Shown here one piece after another: positions 51,728 through 60,037 of a stretch of DNA of 64,000 bases. Under the pieces are notes generated by a model, which was not told the origin of the DNA, searched no databases, and saw nothing but the letters and a program-made list of their open reading frames with translations. Numbering within the stretch: the first letter of the stretch is position 1; every line of letters starts with the position of its first letter. Source of the DNA: Lachnospiraceae bacterium (GTDB taxonomy: Bacteria; Bacillota; Clostridia; Lachnospirales; Lachnospiraceae); contig JAFVHP010000044.1 in NCBI GenBank assembly GCA_017474455.1, positions 1 to 64,000 on the forward strand, read 5' to 3'. Position numbers and translations under genes: made by a program.

Positions 51728-53052
51728 ATGGTAAACTCCGCGAAACCTGCCTCCGTTTCATCCGAAACAGCCTCCGATACCGCATAGGTAAAACCGTCAG
51801 ATTCCAGCAGGTCACTGATGCTCATGCCGGGATCCTGGTAAAGCAGGTCCATGAGCTCGATGAAATCGCGGATCACTTCGCGGGGCGTGATATTCTGGTC
51901 CGCGCCGATCCTGCCGTACTCTATCTTAATGAAATCCACAAGGTCTTCCGTACTGATCCGGCGCTCGTACCCGTACAGCCCGGCATGCATGTCAGCCAGC
52001 TTTTCGCAGAGCACCAGCATTTCCTCCGCCGTCAGAGGCTCCAGGCGGATGACCGGGGCCAGAAGGTCCCTTGCGCCGGGCCGGGAGAACCGCCCCTCCG
52101 CCAGCCTCGACCGCAATGCTTCATAACTGTAGATCCCGCGGCGCTTGTCTTCCAGCGCCTGGGGCGTAGCCCCCATGATGATACCCAGGTATTTCGCCTT
52201 TCCCTGCAGGGTATCGTTATACATGGTCAGCATCTTTTCGTAGTTATACTGACGCGTGATCGAATTCGGGATCTTGTAGATATTGACCAGCTCGTCGATC
52301 ATGATCATCATGCCGGCATAGCCCGCCATGCGGAAAAAGGACGCGAAGATCTTCAGGTAATCATACCAGTCGTCGTCCGTGATGATCATATTGATGCCGA
52401 GGGCTTCCTTTGCCTCGCTTTTGAGGGAATATTCGCCGCGGAACCACCGCACGACCTTCGCCTTCATCTCATCATCGCCGTCTGCATAAGCCCGGTAATA
52501 CGCGGACAGGAGCCTCGCGAACTCAAACCCGTGCACCAGTTCGCTGACGGACGAGGTCACCGCATAGATCTTTTTGTCCGTCGCCTGCGTGAGTGCCGGA
52601 TCTCCCGGCAGAAGGCCCGTTTCCTGCACGGCTTCACTCTGCACGGCGCTGATCCAGCGGTCCAGCACCAGCGTCAGCGCGCCTCCTTCCGGCTTTGTTT
52701 TAGTAGAAAGGTTGGAGATCAGCTCCCGGTATGTCGCCAGGCCCTGCCCGCGGGTCCCCTGCAGCCGCCTCTCCGGCGAGAGGTCCGCGTCCGCGACGAT
52801 AAATCCCCGGTCCATCACATAATTCCGGATCGTCTGCAGAAGGAAGCTTTTACCGCTGCCGTACCGCCCCACGATGAAACGGAAGGACGCGCCGCCTTCG
52901 GAAATGATATCCACGTCATGCAGCAGCGCTTCGATCTCGTTCTTCCTCCCGACCGTGATATAGGGCAGCCCTATGCGCGGCACCACGCCGCCCTTTAATG
53001 AATTCAGCACCGTCTGCGAGATCCGTCTCGGTACCTTTGTGTTCTCCGCCAT
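51724..53052 (-). CDS. BrxD-like ATP-binding protein (DUF2791)
   Basis: AAA-type ATPase of 442 residues. Walker A is VGRYGSGKS at 61-69 and Walker B MMIMIDELVN with Asp253-Glu254. The opening IGLPYITVGRKNEIEALLHDV and the string RGQGLATYRELISNLSTKT are characteristic of the DUF2791/BrxD family seen in BREX type 2. Here no pglX, pglZ or brxC lies nearby, so this is not a complete BREX locus. A GAGGAA ribosome binding site overlaps the end of the TerB-domain gene 15 bp upstream. Probable role: ATP-dependent loader or clamp for the Lhr helicase. Confidence 0.92.
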   Translation of the reverse strand: MAENTKVPRRISQTVLNSLKGGVVPRIGLPYITVGRKNEIEALLHDVDIISEGGASFRFIVGRYGSGKSFLLQTIRNYVMDRGFIVADADLSPERRLQGTRGQGLATYRELISNLSTKTKPEGGALTLVLDRWISAVQSEAVQETGLLPGDPALTQATDKKIYAVTSSVSELVHGFEFARLLSAYYRAYADGDDEMKAKVVRWFRGEYSLKSEAKEALGINMIITDDDWYDYLKIFASFFRMAGYAGMMIMIDELVNIYKIPNSITRQYNYEKMLTMYNDTLQGKAKYLGIIMGATPQALEDKRRGIYSYEALRSRLAEGRFSRPGARDLLAPVIRLEPLTAEEMLVLCEKLADMHAGLYGYERRISTEDLVDFIKIEYGRIGADQNITPREVIRDFIELMDLLYQDPGMSISDLLESDGFTYAVSEAVSDETEAGFAEFTI

Positions 53053-53067
53053 TGACTCCGTTCCTCT

Positions 53068-55200
53068 TTATATCCCTTCCACCATCCGTGCGATGTCTTC
53101 TTTGTAATCCTCCACGAGGGACAGCCTGTCATCCTCGCAGGTAAGTACGATATCGCCTATCTCATCATACAACGCTTCGTTGATCAGGTCAGTTGCCAGG
53201 GCCGGCATCAGATGGTTTTCCCTGACCAGCGCCTTCACCGCTTCCGGCTCATCCAGAAGCAGAAGCTGCAGGATCCTGATCTGTACGGCATCCAGCGGTA
53301 TATCCGGCGATATATCCGGCTGCAGCTCCGACGACAGCTCTGCCGGCAGCTCCGCAGTTTCTGCAAACTCTTCCGCTGAAAATTCCGCAGTATCTTCTTC
53401 CGTATACTCCGCCGCGTATTCCGTTGAATAATCCATTGAATTTTCCGTTGGATATTCCAGTGAATACTCCAGGGCTTCCAGCCGTTCTTCGTCCGTCAGG
53501 AGGCTGTCCCTTGTTTTGGAAGCATCCCTGCGGATCTGCTCCAGCCCTTCCAGGTCGATCGTGATCTTCGGCCTGGAGGCTTCAATGACCGCCTTTTTAT
53601 CCGCTTCGATCACTGCGTCGATGAACGGTGCGGCCCATGCGTCCTCCGGTCTTTCCTTCAGATAGCGGCCCGTTTTCAGGTACCGGCGCAGCTTCATGTC
53701 CGTTTCATGCCAAAAGCCCTGGAACCTGTTCCTGTCAAAGAACAGGTCTTCGTATCCTTCGGTCCGCCATACCCCGTTCCTGCAATGGTAGCTTCTGCTT
53801 TCATCCAGCAGAAGGTCCACGTCCCTGTGCCGGCTGCTCTCATGGTAAACGGCGTTGGCCAGGGGGAACCACTGACGCTTTTTCCGTGTCCCGAAGCACA
53901 GGGTAAAAAGATCTTTTCCTTCATCTTCCGGGTTTCCATCCCCTTTGGGCTGACGGTATCCGGCCGCGGCCGCCCGCCAGGCTTCCGCAAAAAGGCGCTT
54001 TCCCTTTTCCGGATCATTCGTCAGGACCGGCGTCTGCGCCGTCTTTTTCCCGCCGAACCGGCACAGGGCATCGAATACCTCATCATCCGTGTACCTGTCC
54101 GGTTCCCGCAGGACCGATAAGGCCGCGTCTTTAGCCACAAGTTCCGCATCCGCGTACCGGCGCACCGTCTCCGGATCCAGCCCCCGGACAACGGCAAACT
54201 CCAGCATCCATCTGTGCAGGTTGCGGCGCATGGCCGTAAGGTCCTTCATACGGCCCGGCGGCGCGTCTTTATCGGCATCCAGGAAACCTTCTTCAAATTC
54301 CTTCAGCTTCTGCAGGCTCTCTTCCGGCGTTGACGCACCGATCCCGTTCAGGAGCTCATAAACATAAATATAGGCCGCCGACGTCGTGACCGGTTCGAAT
54401 TCCCCGCGCCGGACAAGGGTGCGCCAGGTAAAATACCCGCGCAGCTGCTTCGTCGTCAGATCCTGGTAAGTCGGATAATAACAGATAAAATACTCCGGAA
54501 GCGGGGCGTCGTCCTCATAGTCTTCCATGAATTTCCCCTGCAGGTAGAAATGCTTCGCCTTCTCGCTCCTGGACTCCCATCCGTAATGGAACAGGCTCCG
54601 CATCCTGCGCAGCTTCTCCGGATACTCCTCCCTTGCCGGCCGGTATTTACTGCCGGCAAACGGAAGCGGCGTGTCCTCATAAGTGCGCGGCGCTTCTCCG
54701 GCGTATGCCGTCCCGGCATCGCCCGCTCCGGTATTATCCCGGCCGGAGCCTGCTCCGGTATCATTCCGCGCGGAGCCTGCTCCGGTATCATTCCGCGCAG
54801 AGCCTGCCTCAGTATCATATCGGGATCTTAAAATGATCGTCGCCCCGCGGGCATAACCCGGATCGTCTTCCGCCGCGACCGCCCTGTCGAACAGCGCGAA
54901 AATCACTTCGGGCTCCGTCCGCCTGTCAAAAGCCGCATCGATCCATTTCTGTCCCTGCATCCGGATAGGCACGGTCAGGTACGGCTTTTCAAATTCCGAA
55001 AGGCTCTGCCTCCCGCACTTAATATCGCAGCGCTCGATCTGTGTCCCGGAATCCGTATCCCACTGCCGCATCAAAAGTGCGACCCATTTCCCCGTACGGG
55101 GATGCGTCAGCACGGAAAAGCCCGGGAAATCCGCCCACTTATGCTCTTCTTCTATATTGTATTTTTCCCTGGCGTAGGCGGTGAGCTCTGCTAGTTCCAT
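53068..55200 (-). CDS. MmcQ/YjbR-TerB_N-TerB_C domain protein
   Basis: Residues 1-110 resemble the MmcQ/YjbR DNA-binding-like domain (HKWADFPGFSVLTHPRTGKW). A repetitive Asn-Asp-Thr-Gly-Ala-Gly linker (about 125-160) follows. About 180-340 is TerB_N (LRRMRSLFHYGWESRSEKAK, YFICYYPTYQDLTTKQLRGY), and about 580-710 TerB_C (KITIDLEGLEQIRRDA and later ALYDEIGDIV), interrupted by a Tyr/Glu/Thr low-complexity stretch. TerB-type domains are tied to stress and predicted DNA-processing systems. It starts 2 bp after the exported protein gene and is followed by brxD-like and helicase genes, so it is probably the target-recognition or regulatory subunit. Domain boundaries are approximate. Confidence 0.88.
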   Translation of the reverse strand: MELAELTAYAREKYNIEEEHKWADFPGFSVLTHPRTGKWVALLMRQWDTDSGTQIERCDIKCGRQSLSEFEKPYLTVPIRMQGQKWIDAAFDRRTEPEVIFALFDRAVAAEDDPGYARGATIILRSRYDTEAGSARNDTGAGSARNDTGAGSGRDNTGAGDAGTAYAGEAPRTYEDTPLPFAGSKYRPAREEYPEKLRRMRSLFHYGWESRSEKAKHFYLQGKFMEDYEDDAPLPEYFICYYPTYQDLTTKQLRGYFTWRTLVRRGEFEPVTTSAAYIYVYELLNGIGASTPEESLQKLKEFEEGFLDADKDAPPGRMKDLTAMRRNLHRWMLEFAVVRGLDPETVRRYADAELVAKDAALSVLREPDRYTDDEVFDALCRFGGKKTAQTPVLTNDPEKGKRLFAEAWRAAAAGYRQPKGDGNPEDEGKDLFTLCFGTRKKRQWFPLANAVYHESSRHRDVDLLLDESRSYHCRNGVWRTEGYEDLFFDRNRFQGFWHETDMKLRRYLKTGRYLKERPEDAWAAPFIDAVIEADKKAVIEASRPKITIDLEGLEQIRRDASKTRDSLLTDEERLEALEYSLEYPTENSMDYSTEYAAEYTEEDTAEFSAEEFAETAELPAELSSELQPDISPDIPLDAVQIRILQLLLLDEPEAVKALVRENHLMPALATDLINEALYDEIGDIVLTCEDDRLSLVEDYKEDIARMVEGI
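54721..54825. repeat. 27-bp tandem repeat inside the TerB-domain gene
   Basis: Four units, the middle two nearly identical (GCCTGCTCCGGTATCATTCC and then GCGC-GA), outer ones diverged. Each encodes nine residues, NDTGAGSAR on the minus strand. The repeat keeps the frame, so copy-number change would only alter the length of a flexible linker. Confidence 0.88.
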
Positions 55201-55202
55201 GA

Positions 55203-56336
55203 TCAGAAGCCCAGTGCTTTGGTCAGGCTTTCGATATACTGCCTGTCTTCTTCAGAAATGCTGCTGCCGATCGCTTCCATATAAGCTTCCTCATAAGCGC
55301 CCTTCATCTCTTCTTCCGGAAGAGCAAAGATCGCACCGGTATCGATACTGCCGATGGCCTCGGATACCGCCTGCGTCAGTTCCATTGCCCTGCCGTCGGA
55401 AAACATCTGCTCATACATGGCGTCTGTCTGTTCTCTTGTCAGCCCCGTCACGTCGGAAACGGAACAGATACCGCCGGTGTAGCCATCCAGCACGAGAAGG
55501 ATGCTCAGTACATTCATGCTTGTGACATACCACTTATCCCCGTAACGCTCTGTCCCCAGAGTCAGCAGATAATACTCGCCGCCAACATCGATCAGGGCAG
55601 CGACCGAACTCAGCTGCTGCGCGCCGTCAATATACGCGTTCAAGGCCATGCCGTACTGGTTCTGCGAAGTATAGAAACGGTCCGTCAGAAGGGCCGGCGG
55701 CAGGAACATTCCTGTAAAACTCACCTCAGGGACCTCTGTGGCAGGATAGACCTGCTCCATCATATCCTCAACGGAATCAAAGTCCTTCAGGGTGATCATC
55801 ATCCTGTCGGACATCTCGGAAACGACCGGCGAACCGATCAGGTTCAGGTACTGGCGCTTCATGAGCTGTACCAGTGTACTTCTCCGGTTCTCAATATTCA
55901 TTGTACGGGTAAAATCATTGTGCAGCGGCATATAGCCTGAACTGACAGGCGTCTGCATGGCGCCGATCCGTTCAATCTGTTTATCCATTCTGTAACTGTC
56001 CACATAACTCTCTACCGCGCAGGCGGAAAGCACCTGCTGCAGATCCCATTCCGTAAGGCCACGGATATAGGCCTCCGCCGCCTCTGTTTCGGTATCGAAT
56101 CCGTCGCCCTCGATCCTTGCTTCTTCTGCGGCAGTAGCACCTTTGGTTTCAGCTTCTTCCTCTTCTGCTTCCTTCGTTTCCTGCGCGGCTGCGCCGTCTT
56201 CCTTCTCTTCCTTCTCTTCCGCTTCCTGTCCGGCTGCGCCGGCCGGTGCGGTCCCTGTTTCAGCCATTACGCCAAGGCTCATTGAAAGGCTGAGTACAAA
56301 AGCCATAAGTGCGCAGATCATCATCCTTTTCTTCAT
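55203..56336 (-). CDS. Exported acidic protein heading the TerB/BrxD/helicase operon
   Basis: A signal peptide (MICALMAFVLSLSMSLGVMA) is followed by about 55 residues of Glu/Ala/Lys-rich, coiled-coil-like linker and a globular part of about 280 residues starting near FDTETEAAEAYIRGLTEWD. The globular part resembles helical, nuclear-transport-factor-like lipoprotein domains only vaguely; I cannot name a family. No lipobox is present. GGGGGG before the ATG serves as ribosome binding site, and TACAAT 19 bases before the ATG may be a -10 box. Only 2 bp separate its stop from the TerB gene, so it belongs to the same transcript, an odd partner for intracellular DNA enzymes. Confidence 0.85.
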   Translation of the reverse strand: MKKRMMICALMAFVLSLSMSLGVMAETGTAPAGAAGQEAEEKEEKEDGAAAQETKEAEEEEAETKGATAAEEARIEGDGFDTETEAAEAYIRGLTEWDLQQVLSACAVESYVDSYRMDKQIERIGAMQTPVSSGYMPLHNDFTRTMNIENRRSTLVQLMKRQYLNLIGSPVVSEMSDRMMITLKDFDSVEDMMEQVYPATEVPEVSFTGMFLPPALLTDRFYTSQNQYGMALNAYIDGAQQLSSVAALIDVGGEYYLLTLGTERYGDKWYVTSMNVLSILLVLDGYTGGICSVSDVTGLTREQTDAMYEQMFSDGRAMELTQAVSEAIGSIDTGAIFALPEEEMKGAYEEAYMEAIGSSISEEDRQYIESLTKALGF

Positions 56337-56460
56337 GTTGTTTTCCCCCCATTGTACATACGATCAAACGGTCTGCTGCCAGGTCCCTGTCCGGGAAACC
56401 CACTGCTTTCATTCTGCATCATGTGTTTTTGGAGTTCAAGTGTACTGGTCCTGACAGATG

Positions 56461-56624
56461 GACCCTGCCGGACTTGCATAGCTCTTTCTCTGCTCTTTCT
56501 ATGTTCTGCCGCTGCCCTTCAACTGCTCTTTCTCCGTTTCTATACTGCTCTTGCAGCGCTCCTGCACTGCACTATCTCTGTTCTTCCACTGCTCTTTCTC
56601 TGTTTTATACTGCTCCTCCACTGC
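56461..56624. repeat. Pyrimidine-rich imperfect tandem repeats
   Basis: Degenerate repeats of CTGCTCTTTCTCTGTT and ACTGCTC-type strings fill about 160 bp; on the minus strand they read as AAAGAGCAG repeats upstream of the exported protein gene. Frames across them are open only because of the repeat composition and lack ribosome binding sites, so I do not call a gene. Confidence 0.7.
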
Positions 56625-56880
56625 AAAGCGGATACATTTGCTATTTTCCAGCCATTGTATCTGCTTTTGTTTCTGCTTTCGCGAATAGTTGAATGTTGAA
56701 GGATCGCGCTTTCAAACACAATTTTATCTATTGACAGTCTGTTTCAAGCGAACGTGTAAATTGTCAGTATATTCATAGGAATCTATCTCCTGTCATGCCT
56801 GAAGGTGCTATCAGAAAGCGGATACAACCTGCATAAACAAGCAGATGTATCTGAACTGCTCCCTCAACTATTCGTTAAAC
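56625..56880. repeat. Palindromic ~250-bp intergenic element, copy 2
   Basis: Begins AAAGCGGATACATTTGC and ends CCTCAACTATTCGTTAAA, like copy 1 at 48255. CGAATAGTTGA (56682-56692) and TCAACTATTCG (56864-56874) are inverted. The first hairpin is clear here: AAAGCGGATACA (56625-56636) against TGTATCTGCTTT (56656-56667) with one G-U pair. The second, GGATACA against TGTATC (56819-56852), keeps its stem although its loop differs from copy 1 and gains an inner CTGC/GCAG stem. The core between the arms is not conserved. The dienelactone hydrolase gene lies downstream. Confidence 0.75.
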
Positions 56881-57076
56881 CCACCCCAGTGGGAATATAT
56901 TCAACACAATAAGATGCTGAATCCACTCCGATGCAAGGCCAAAACAACACATCTGCTGCATTCCTTCCCTTAAGATCTTCTACCTCTCTCCCCTGCTTCT
57001 GGTAAAATATCCATAACAGCTTAACGCACCTGCTAATCAGAACTTCTTTAACTGAATATGAAAGGGGGCTATGATC

Positions 57077-57847
57077 ATGTACTGGAACAATATCGATACC
57101 GGCGCTTACGAAGGCATGCTGGCTGAAACGGTCACGGTTGCGGGCGATAACGGTGATCCGATCCATGCTTATTACTCTCGTCCTCTGCATAAGACAGGGG
57201 TCCCGGGCCTGGTCCTGATCCCGCATATGCCCGGATGGGACGAATTCTGCAGGGAAGTGGCGCGCAGATATACACAGCACGGCTACGCTGTCATCTGTCC
57301 CGATATTTACCAGCGTTTCGGGACCGGCCATCCGGAAAAAGTATCCGCGGACATGCGGGCAGCCGGCATCGTATCGGATGCCAGTGTCATGGGCGACGTG
57401 AAGGGTTCCCTTGATTTCCTGCGCAGTCAGCCTACAAGCAGCGGCAAGGTCGGCGTGATCGGCATGTGCTCCGGCGGAAGGCACGCTTTTCTGGCCGCCT
57501 GCACGATAGAGGGCTTTGATGCCTGCGTGGACTGCTGGGGCGGCGGTGTCGTAGTCGACGATCCTTCGCAGCTGACTCCCGGGCGGCCGGTCGCACCCAT
57601 CGATCTTGCAGCCGATCTCTCCTGCCCGGTCCTGGGCATATTCGGAAATGACGACAGAAATCCCACGCCAGCCGCCGTAGACAAGCTCGATGAAGTACTG
57701 ACATCCCTTGGCAAGGAGCACGAGTTCCACCGCTATGACGGTGCCGGCCATGCGTTCTGGAGTTCGCAGACTGACCGCTACCGCCAGGCACAGGCCGTGG
57801 ATTCCTGGGAAAAGACATTTGAATTCTTTGAGAAATACCTGAGCTGA
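57077..57847 (+). CDS. Dienelactone hydrolase family protein
   Basis: Alpha/beta hydrolase with a cysteine nucleophile: GVIGMCSGGRHAF has the G-x-C-x-G elbow typical of dienelactone hydrolases, with the acid in FGNDDRNPTP and the His in DGAGHAFW. Length 256. In anaerobes such enzymes seldom serve aromatic degradation and probably act on other lactones or esters. AAAGGGG lies eight bases before the ATG at 57077; another ATG at 57071 is too close to that site. Palindromic element copy 2 lies upstream. Confidence 0.9.
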   Translation: MYWNNIDTGAYEGMLAETVTVAGDNGDPIHAYYSRPLHKTGVPGLVLIPHMPGWDEFCREVARRYTQHGYAVICPDIYQRFGTGHPEKVSADMRAAGIVSDASVMGDVKGSLDFLRSQPTSSGKVGVIGMCSGGRHAFLAACTIEGFDACVDCWGGGVVVDDPSQLTPGRPVAPIDLAADLSCPVLGIFGNDDRNPTPAAVDKLDEVLTSLGKEHEFHRYDGAGHAFWSSQTDRYRQAQAVDSWEKTFEFFEKYLS

Positions 57848-57945
57848 AGGCGATGCTGATCACTTAACTGATAACTCTGCCGAAAGCATTGCTGATCGCC
57901 CGGCTATCGCACAGCCAGCTGACCGCGCAATTGCTCTTTATACTG

Positions 57946-57984
57946 ACAAAAAAGATACTCCCGGCACACCTGCCGGGAGTATCT
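57946..57984 (-). terminator. Terminator of the small membrane-peptide gene
   Basis: On the minus strand GATACTCCCGGCA and TGCCGGGAGTATC form a 13-bp stem with a four-base loop, then six T residues. Confidence 0.93.
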
Positions 57985-58030
57985 CGCTTTTGATCAAAAG
58001 CCTGCTAAAGGCCAAAGCATCATCTGATTA

Positions 58031-58174
58031 TCAGAAGAACAGGATGATCAGGACGATGATCAGGATGATGACAGTCAGCGCTTCCGCAAGCGACCCGTTC
58101 CCTTTCGGTCTCTGCCGCCGGCGCTTCTTCTCGTCCATGTCCATGATCTCGTTGATCAGGTCTTCCTGTTTCAT
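58031..58174 (-). CDS. 47-residue single-pass membrane protein
   Basis: Short gene with GGAGG at good distance before the ATG and a strong terminator about 50 bp after its stop. The N-terminal half is charged (MKQEDLINEIMDMDEKKRRR), the C-terminal half one hydrophobic helix ending in Phe-Phe (ALTVIILIIVLIILFF). It follows the YczE-like gene in the same direction, and an inverted repeat around CGGTCCT/AGGACCG lies between them. Function unknown; tail-anchored topology is likely. Confidence 0.75.
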   Translation of the reverse strand: MKQEDLINEIMDMDEKKRRRQRPKGNGSLAEALTVIILIIVLIILFF

Positions 58175-58279
58175 TAATGTCCTCCGTCCGGTTAAGCGGT
58201 CCTCTCTGCCGGTCCGTCGATCAGGACCGTTTACCGCCCTGTTTATAAACCCTTTTATGAACCCTTTTATGGATCCTGT

Positions 58280-58930
58280 TTATCCGATCAGTTCCTTCGT
58301 GATCTCCATCACGTCGCGGTGGCGGATCAGGCGCGGCTCAAAGCGGATGAGCGTATAGACGAACTGCATGACGGCACCGGCCCCGAATGTACTGATCAGC
58401 GTCCCGATCCCTACGGGTCCGCCGAGCCGCCAGCCGATAAGCAGTACGACCGCCCACAGCATGATCTCCACAAAGCCGATCGGGATCTTCGGCATCCGCT
58501 TGCCGAGCCCTACCAGAAGCGAATCCCTCGGACCGCAGCACTGCGCCGCCTTCATATAGATCCACATTCCGAGCGCCATAAAGACGAATCCGACGAGCAT
58601 AATGATTATGCCGATCCACATATTATGGTTCTCAGGCAGCCGGTTGAGGGTATTGTACATCTGCACCAGGTTTCCGGTAAGCAGCGCGTCAATGATCGTG
58701 CCGTACCCGATCCGTTCCCGAAGAAGCAGGTCGATCATTACTACAAGGATCGAGACCAGTGTCATCGCGAGTCCGTAATTCAATGGTGTATGCTTCGCGA
58801 TCCCCATCCCGAGGCAGTCCCAGGGTGCGAGCCCGATATTCGCGTAGATCGTCAGATGGACTCCGAACGAAAAGACGGCCAGGCCGGCTGCGATCCGGAG
58901 CCATCCGGCAAAGATCTTTTTTCTGTTCAA
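58280..58930 (-). CDS. YczE/YyaS/YitT-type integral membrane protein
   Basis: Five- to six-helix membrane protein of 216 residues, starting with a TTG that has AGGAG seven bases upstream. FSFGVHLTIYANIGLAPWDCLGMGI is the family hallmark, followed by IDALLTGNLV and GPRDSLLVGLGKR. YczE in Bacillus subtilis affects lipopeptide production post-transcriptionally; the biochemical role is unknown. It follows the aldo/keto reductase gene across a terminator-like hairpin. Confidence 0.88.
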   Translation of the reverse strand: MNRKKIFAGWLRIAAGLAVFSFGVHLTIYANIGLAPWDCLGMGIAKHTPLNYGLAMTLVSILVVMIDLLLRERIGYGTIIDALLTGNLVQMYNTLNRLPENHNMWIGIIIMLVGFVFMALGMWIYMKAAQCCGPRDSLLVGLGKRMPKIPIGFVEIMLWAVVLLIGWRLGGPVGIGTLISTFGAGAVMQFVYTLIRFEPRLIRHRDVMEITKELIG

Positions 58931-58951
58931 GAAGGAACTCCTTATGTCCTC

Positions 58952-58990
58952 AAAAAATCCAGCTGCCTTTATGACAAAGGCAGCCGGATC
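58952..58990 (-). terminator. Terminator after the aldo/keto reductase gene
   Basis: On the minus strand CCGGCTGCCTTT and AAAGGCAGCTGG form a stem of about 12 bp (one G-U pair) with a five-base loop, followed by six T residues, just before the YczE-like gene. Confidence 0.88.
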
Positions 58991-59029
58991 AATATACAGA
59001 TCGTAAACTGAAAAACAGCAGCTGCGGGA

Positions 59030-59929
59030 TCAGATCTTGGTCTTAAAATGTCTGTCCATATTGATACGGTCAACGTCCGGATGCTGGCGCGGTCTTTCAT
59101 CCGGCCCGGGGACATCCACAAGGGCGGAGATCGCCGCCATTTCCTCATCGGTCAGCTCGAAGTCAAAGACTTCCATATTGCTCTGCATGTGTTCGTATGT
59201 ATAAGATCTCGGGATCGGAATGGAACCCTGCTGCACATTCCAGCGCAGAACGATCTGTGCGGCGTTCTTGCCGTACTTTTCACTCAGGGACGCGATCAGC
59301 GGCCATTCCTTGTTAATGCCGCGCAGCGGTGAATAACTGATCGTTACGATACCGTTCTCATGGCAGAAGTCATGGATCTCATCCTGCGGATATCCGAGGT
59401 TCCTCTCCAGCTCGTCCACGCATACCGGCACTTCCTCGCCATCCAGCACGGCCAGATGGTGCTGAAGGAAGTTGCTGACACCGAGGACGCGGATCTTACC
59501 CTGTTTGTACAGGTCAGTCATGGCACGCCAGGTCTCCTTTACCATGAACTGCCAGTCATCATCATGTCCGTAGGCGATCGGCCAGTGGATCAGGTACATA
59601 TCCAGATAGTCGAACTGCATGTCTTCCAGCGTTTCGTTGAACGACGCGATCGTTGAATCATACCCCTGCTCCATGTTCCAGATCTTGCTTGAAACAAACA
59701 GCTCTTCCCTCGGCACGCCGCAGGTCCGCAGCGCTTCGCCAAGTCCCTGCTCGTTCATATAAAAGCTGGCCGTATCGAACAGGCGGTAGCCGATCTGCGC
59801 CGCATGGCGGATCCGGTCCACGCTCGTTTCATGATCCACACGGAACATATATGTGCCATAGCCAAAACAGGGGATCTTCACCCCGTTTTTCAGTTCATAT
59901 GTTTCTGTAATAGATTTTGGAATATGCAT
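59030..59929 (-). CDS. Aldo/keto reductase
   Basis: NADPH-dependent (alpha/beta)8-barrel oxidoreductase, 299 residues. GYRLFDTASFYMNEQGLGEAL has the catalytic Asp and Tyr, VSSKIWN the Lys, and MYLIHWP the His. VLGVSNF and IPIPRSYTYEHMQSN are cofactor-site strings. It resembles the 2,5-diketo-gluconate-reductase-like group without the ferredoxin tail of the paralogue at 46953. A 17-bp imperfect palindrome 42 bp upstream suggests control by a MerR-like regulator. Confidence 0.94.
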   Translation of the reverse strand: MHIPKSITETYELKNGVKIPCFGYGTYMFRVDHETSVDRIRHAAQIGYRLFDTASFYMNEQGLGEALRTCGVPREELFVSSKIWNMEQGYDSTIASFNETLEDMQFDYLDMYLIHWPIAYGHDDDWQFMVKETWRAMTDLYKQGKIRVLGVSNFLQHHLAVLDGEEVPVCVDELERNLGYPQDEIHDFCHENGIVTISYSPLRGINKEWPLIASLSEKYGKNAAQIVLRWNVQQGSIPIPRSYTYEHMQSNMEVFDFELTDEEMAAISALVDVPGPDERPRQHPDVDRINMDRHFKTKI

Positions 59930-59970
59930 TGCCCCTTAAGCCTCCTCTTTTTCAAGCTCAATATAATGCT

Positions 59971-59987
59971 GTTGAGACTATCTTAAC
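59971..59987 (-). promoter_or_regulatory. Palindromic operator candidate upstream of the aldo/keto reductase
   Basis: GTTAAGA-TAG-TCTCAAC on the minus strand is an inverted repeat matching at six of seven positions per arm. TATATT lies a few bases downstream and could be the -10 box, placing the palindrome in the spacer, as is usual for MerR-family activators. No such regulator gene is in the window. Confidence 0.4.
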
Positions 59988-60037
59988 ACCTTTTTTGAAT
60001 TTATAACATATCTTAAGAATACCGGCCGAAAGATCTG

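Noticed and set aside
49388..56336. A full BREX locus
   Set aside because: Only BrxD-like and BrxHI-like genes are present; no pglX methyltransferase, pglZ, brxC or brxA/B lies nearby.
56309..56699. Plus-strand frames of 115-127 codons across the pyrimidine tract
   Set aside because: Leu/Ser/Phe-rich because of CT repeats; no start signal and no similarity to any family.
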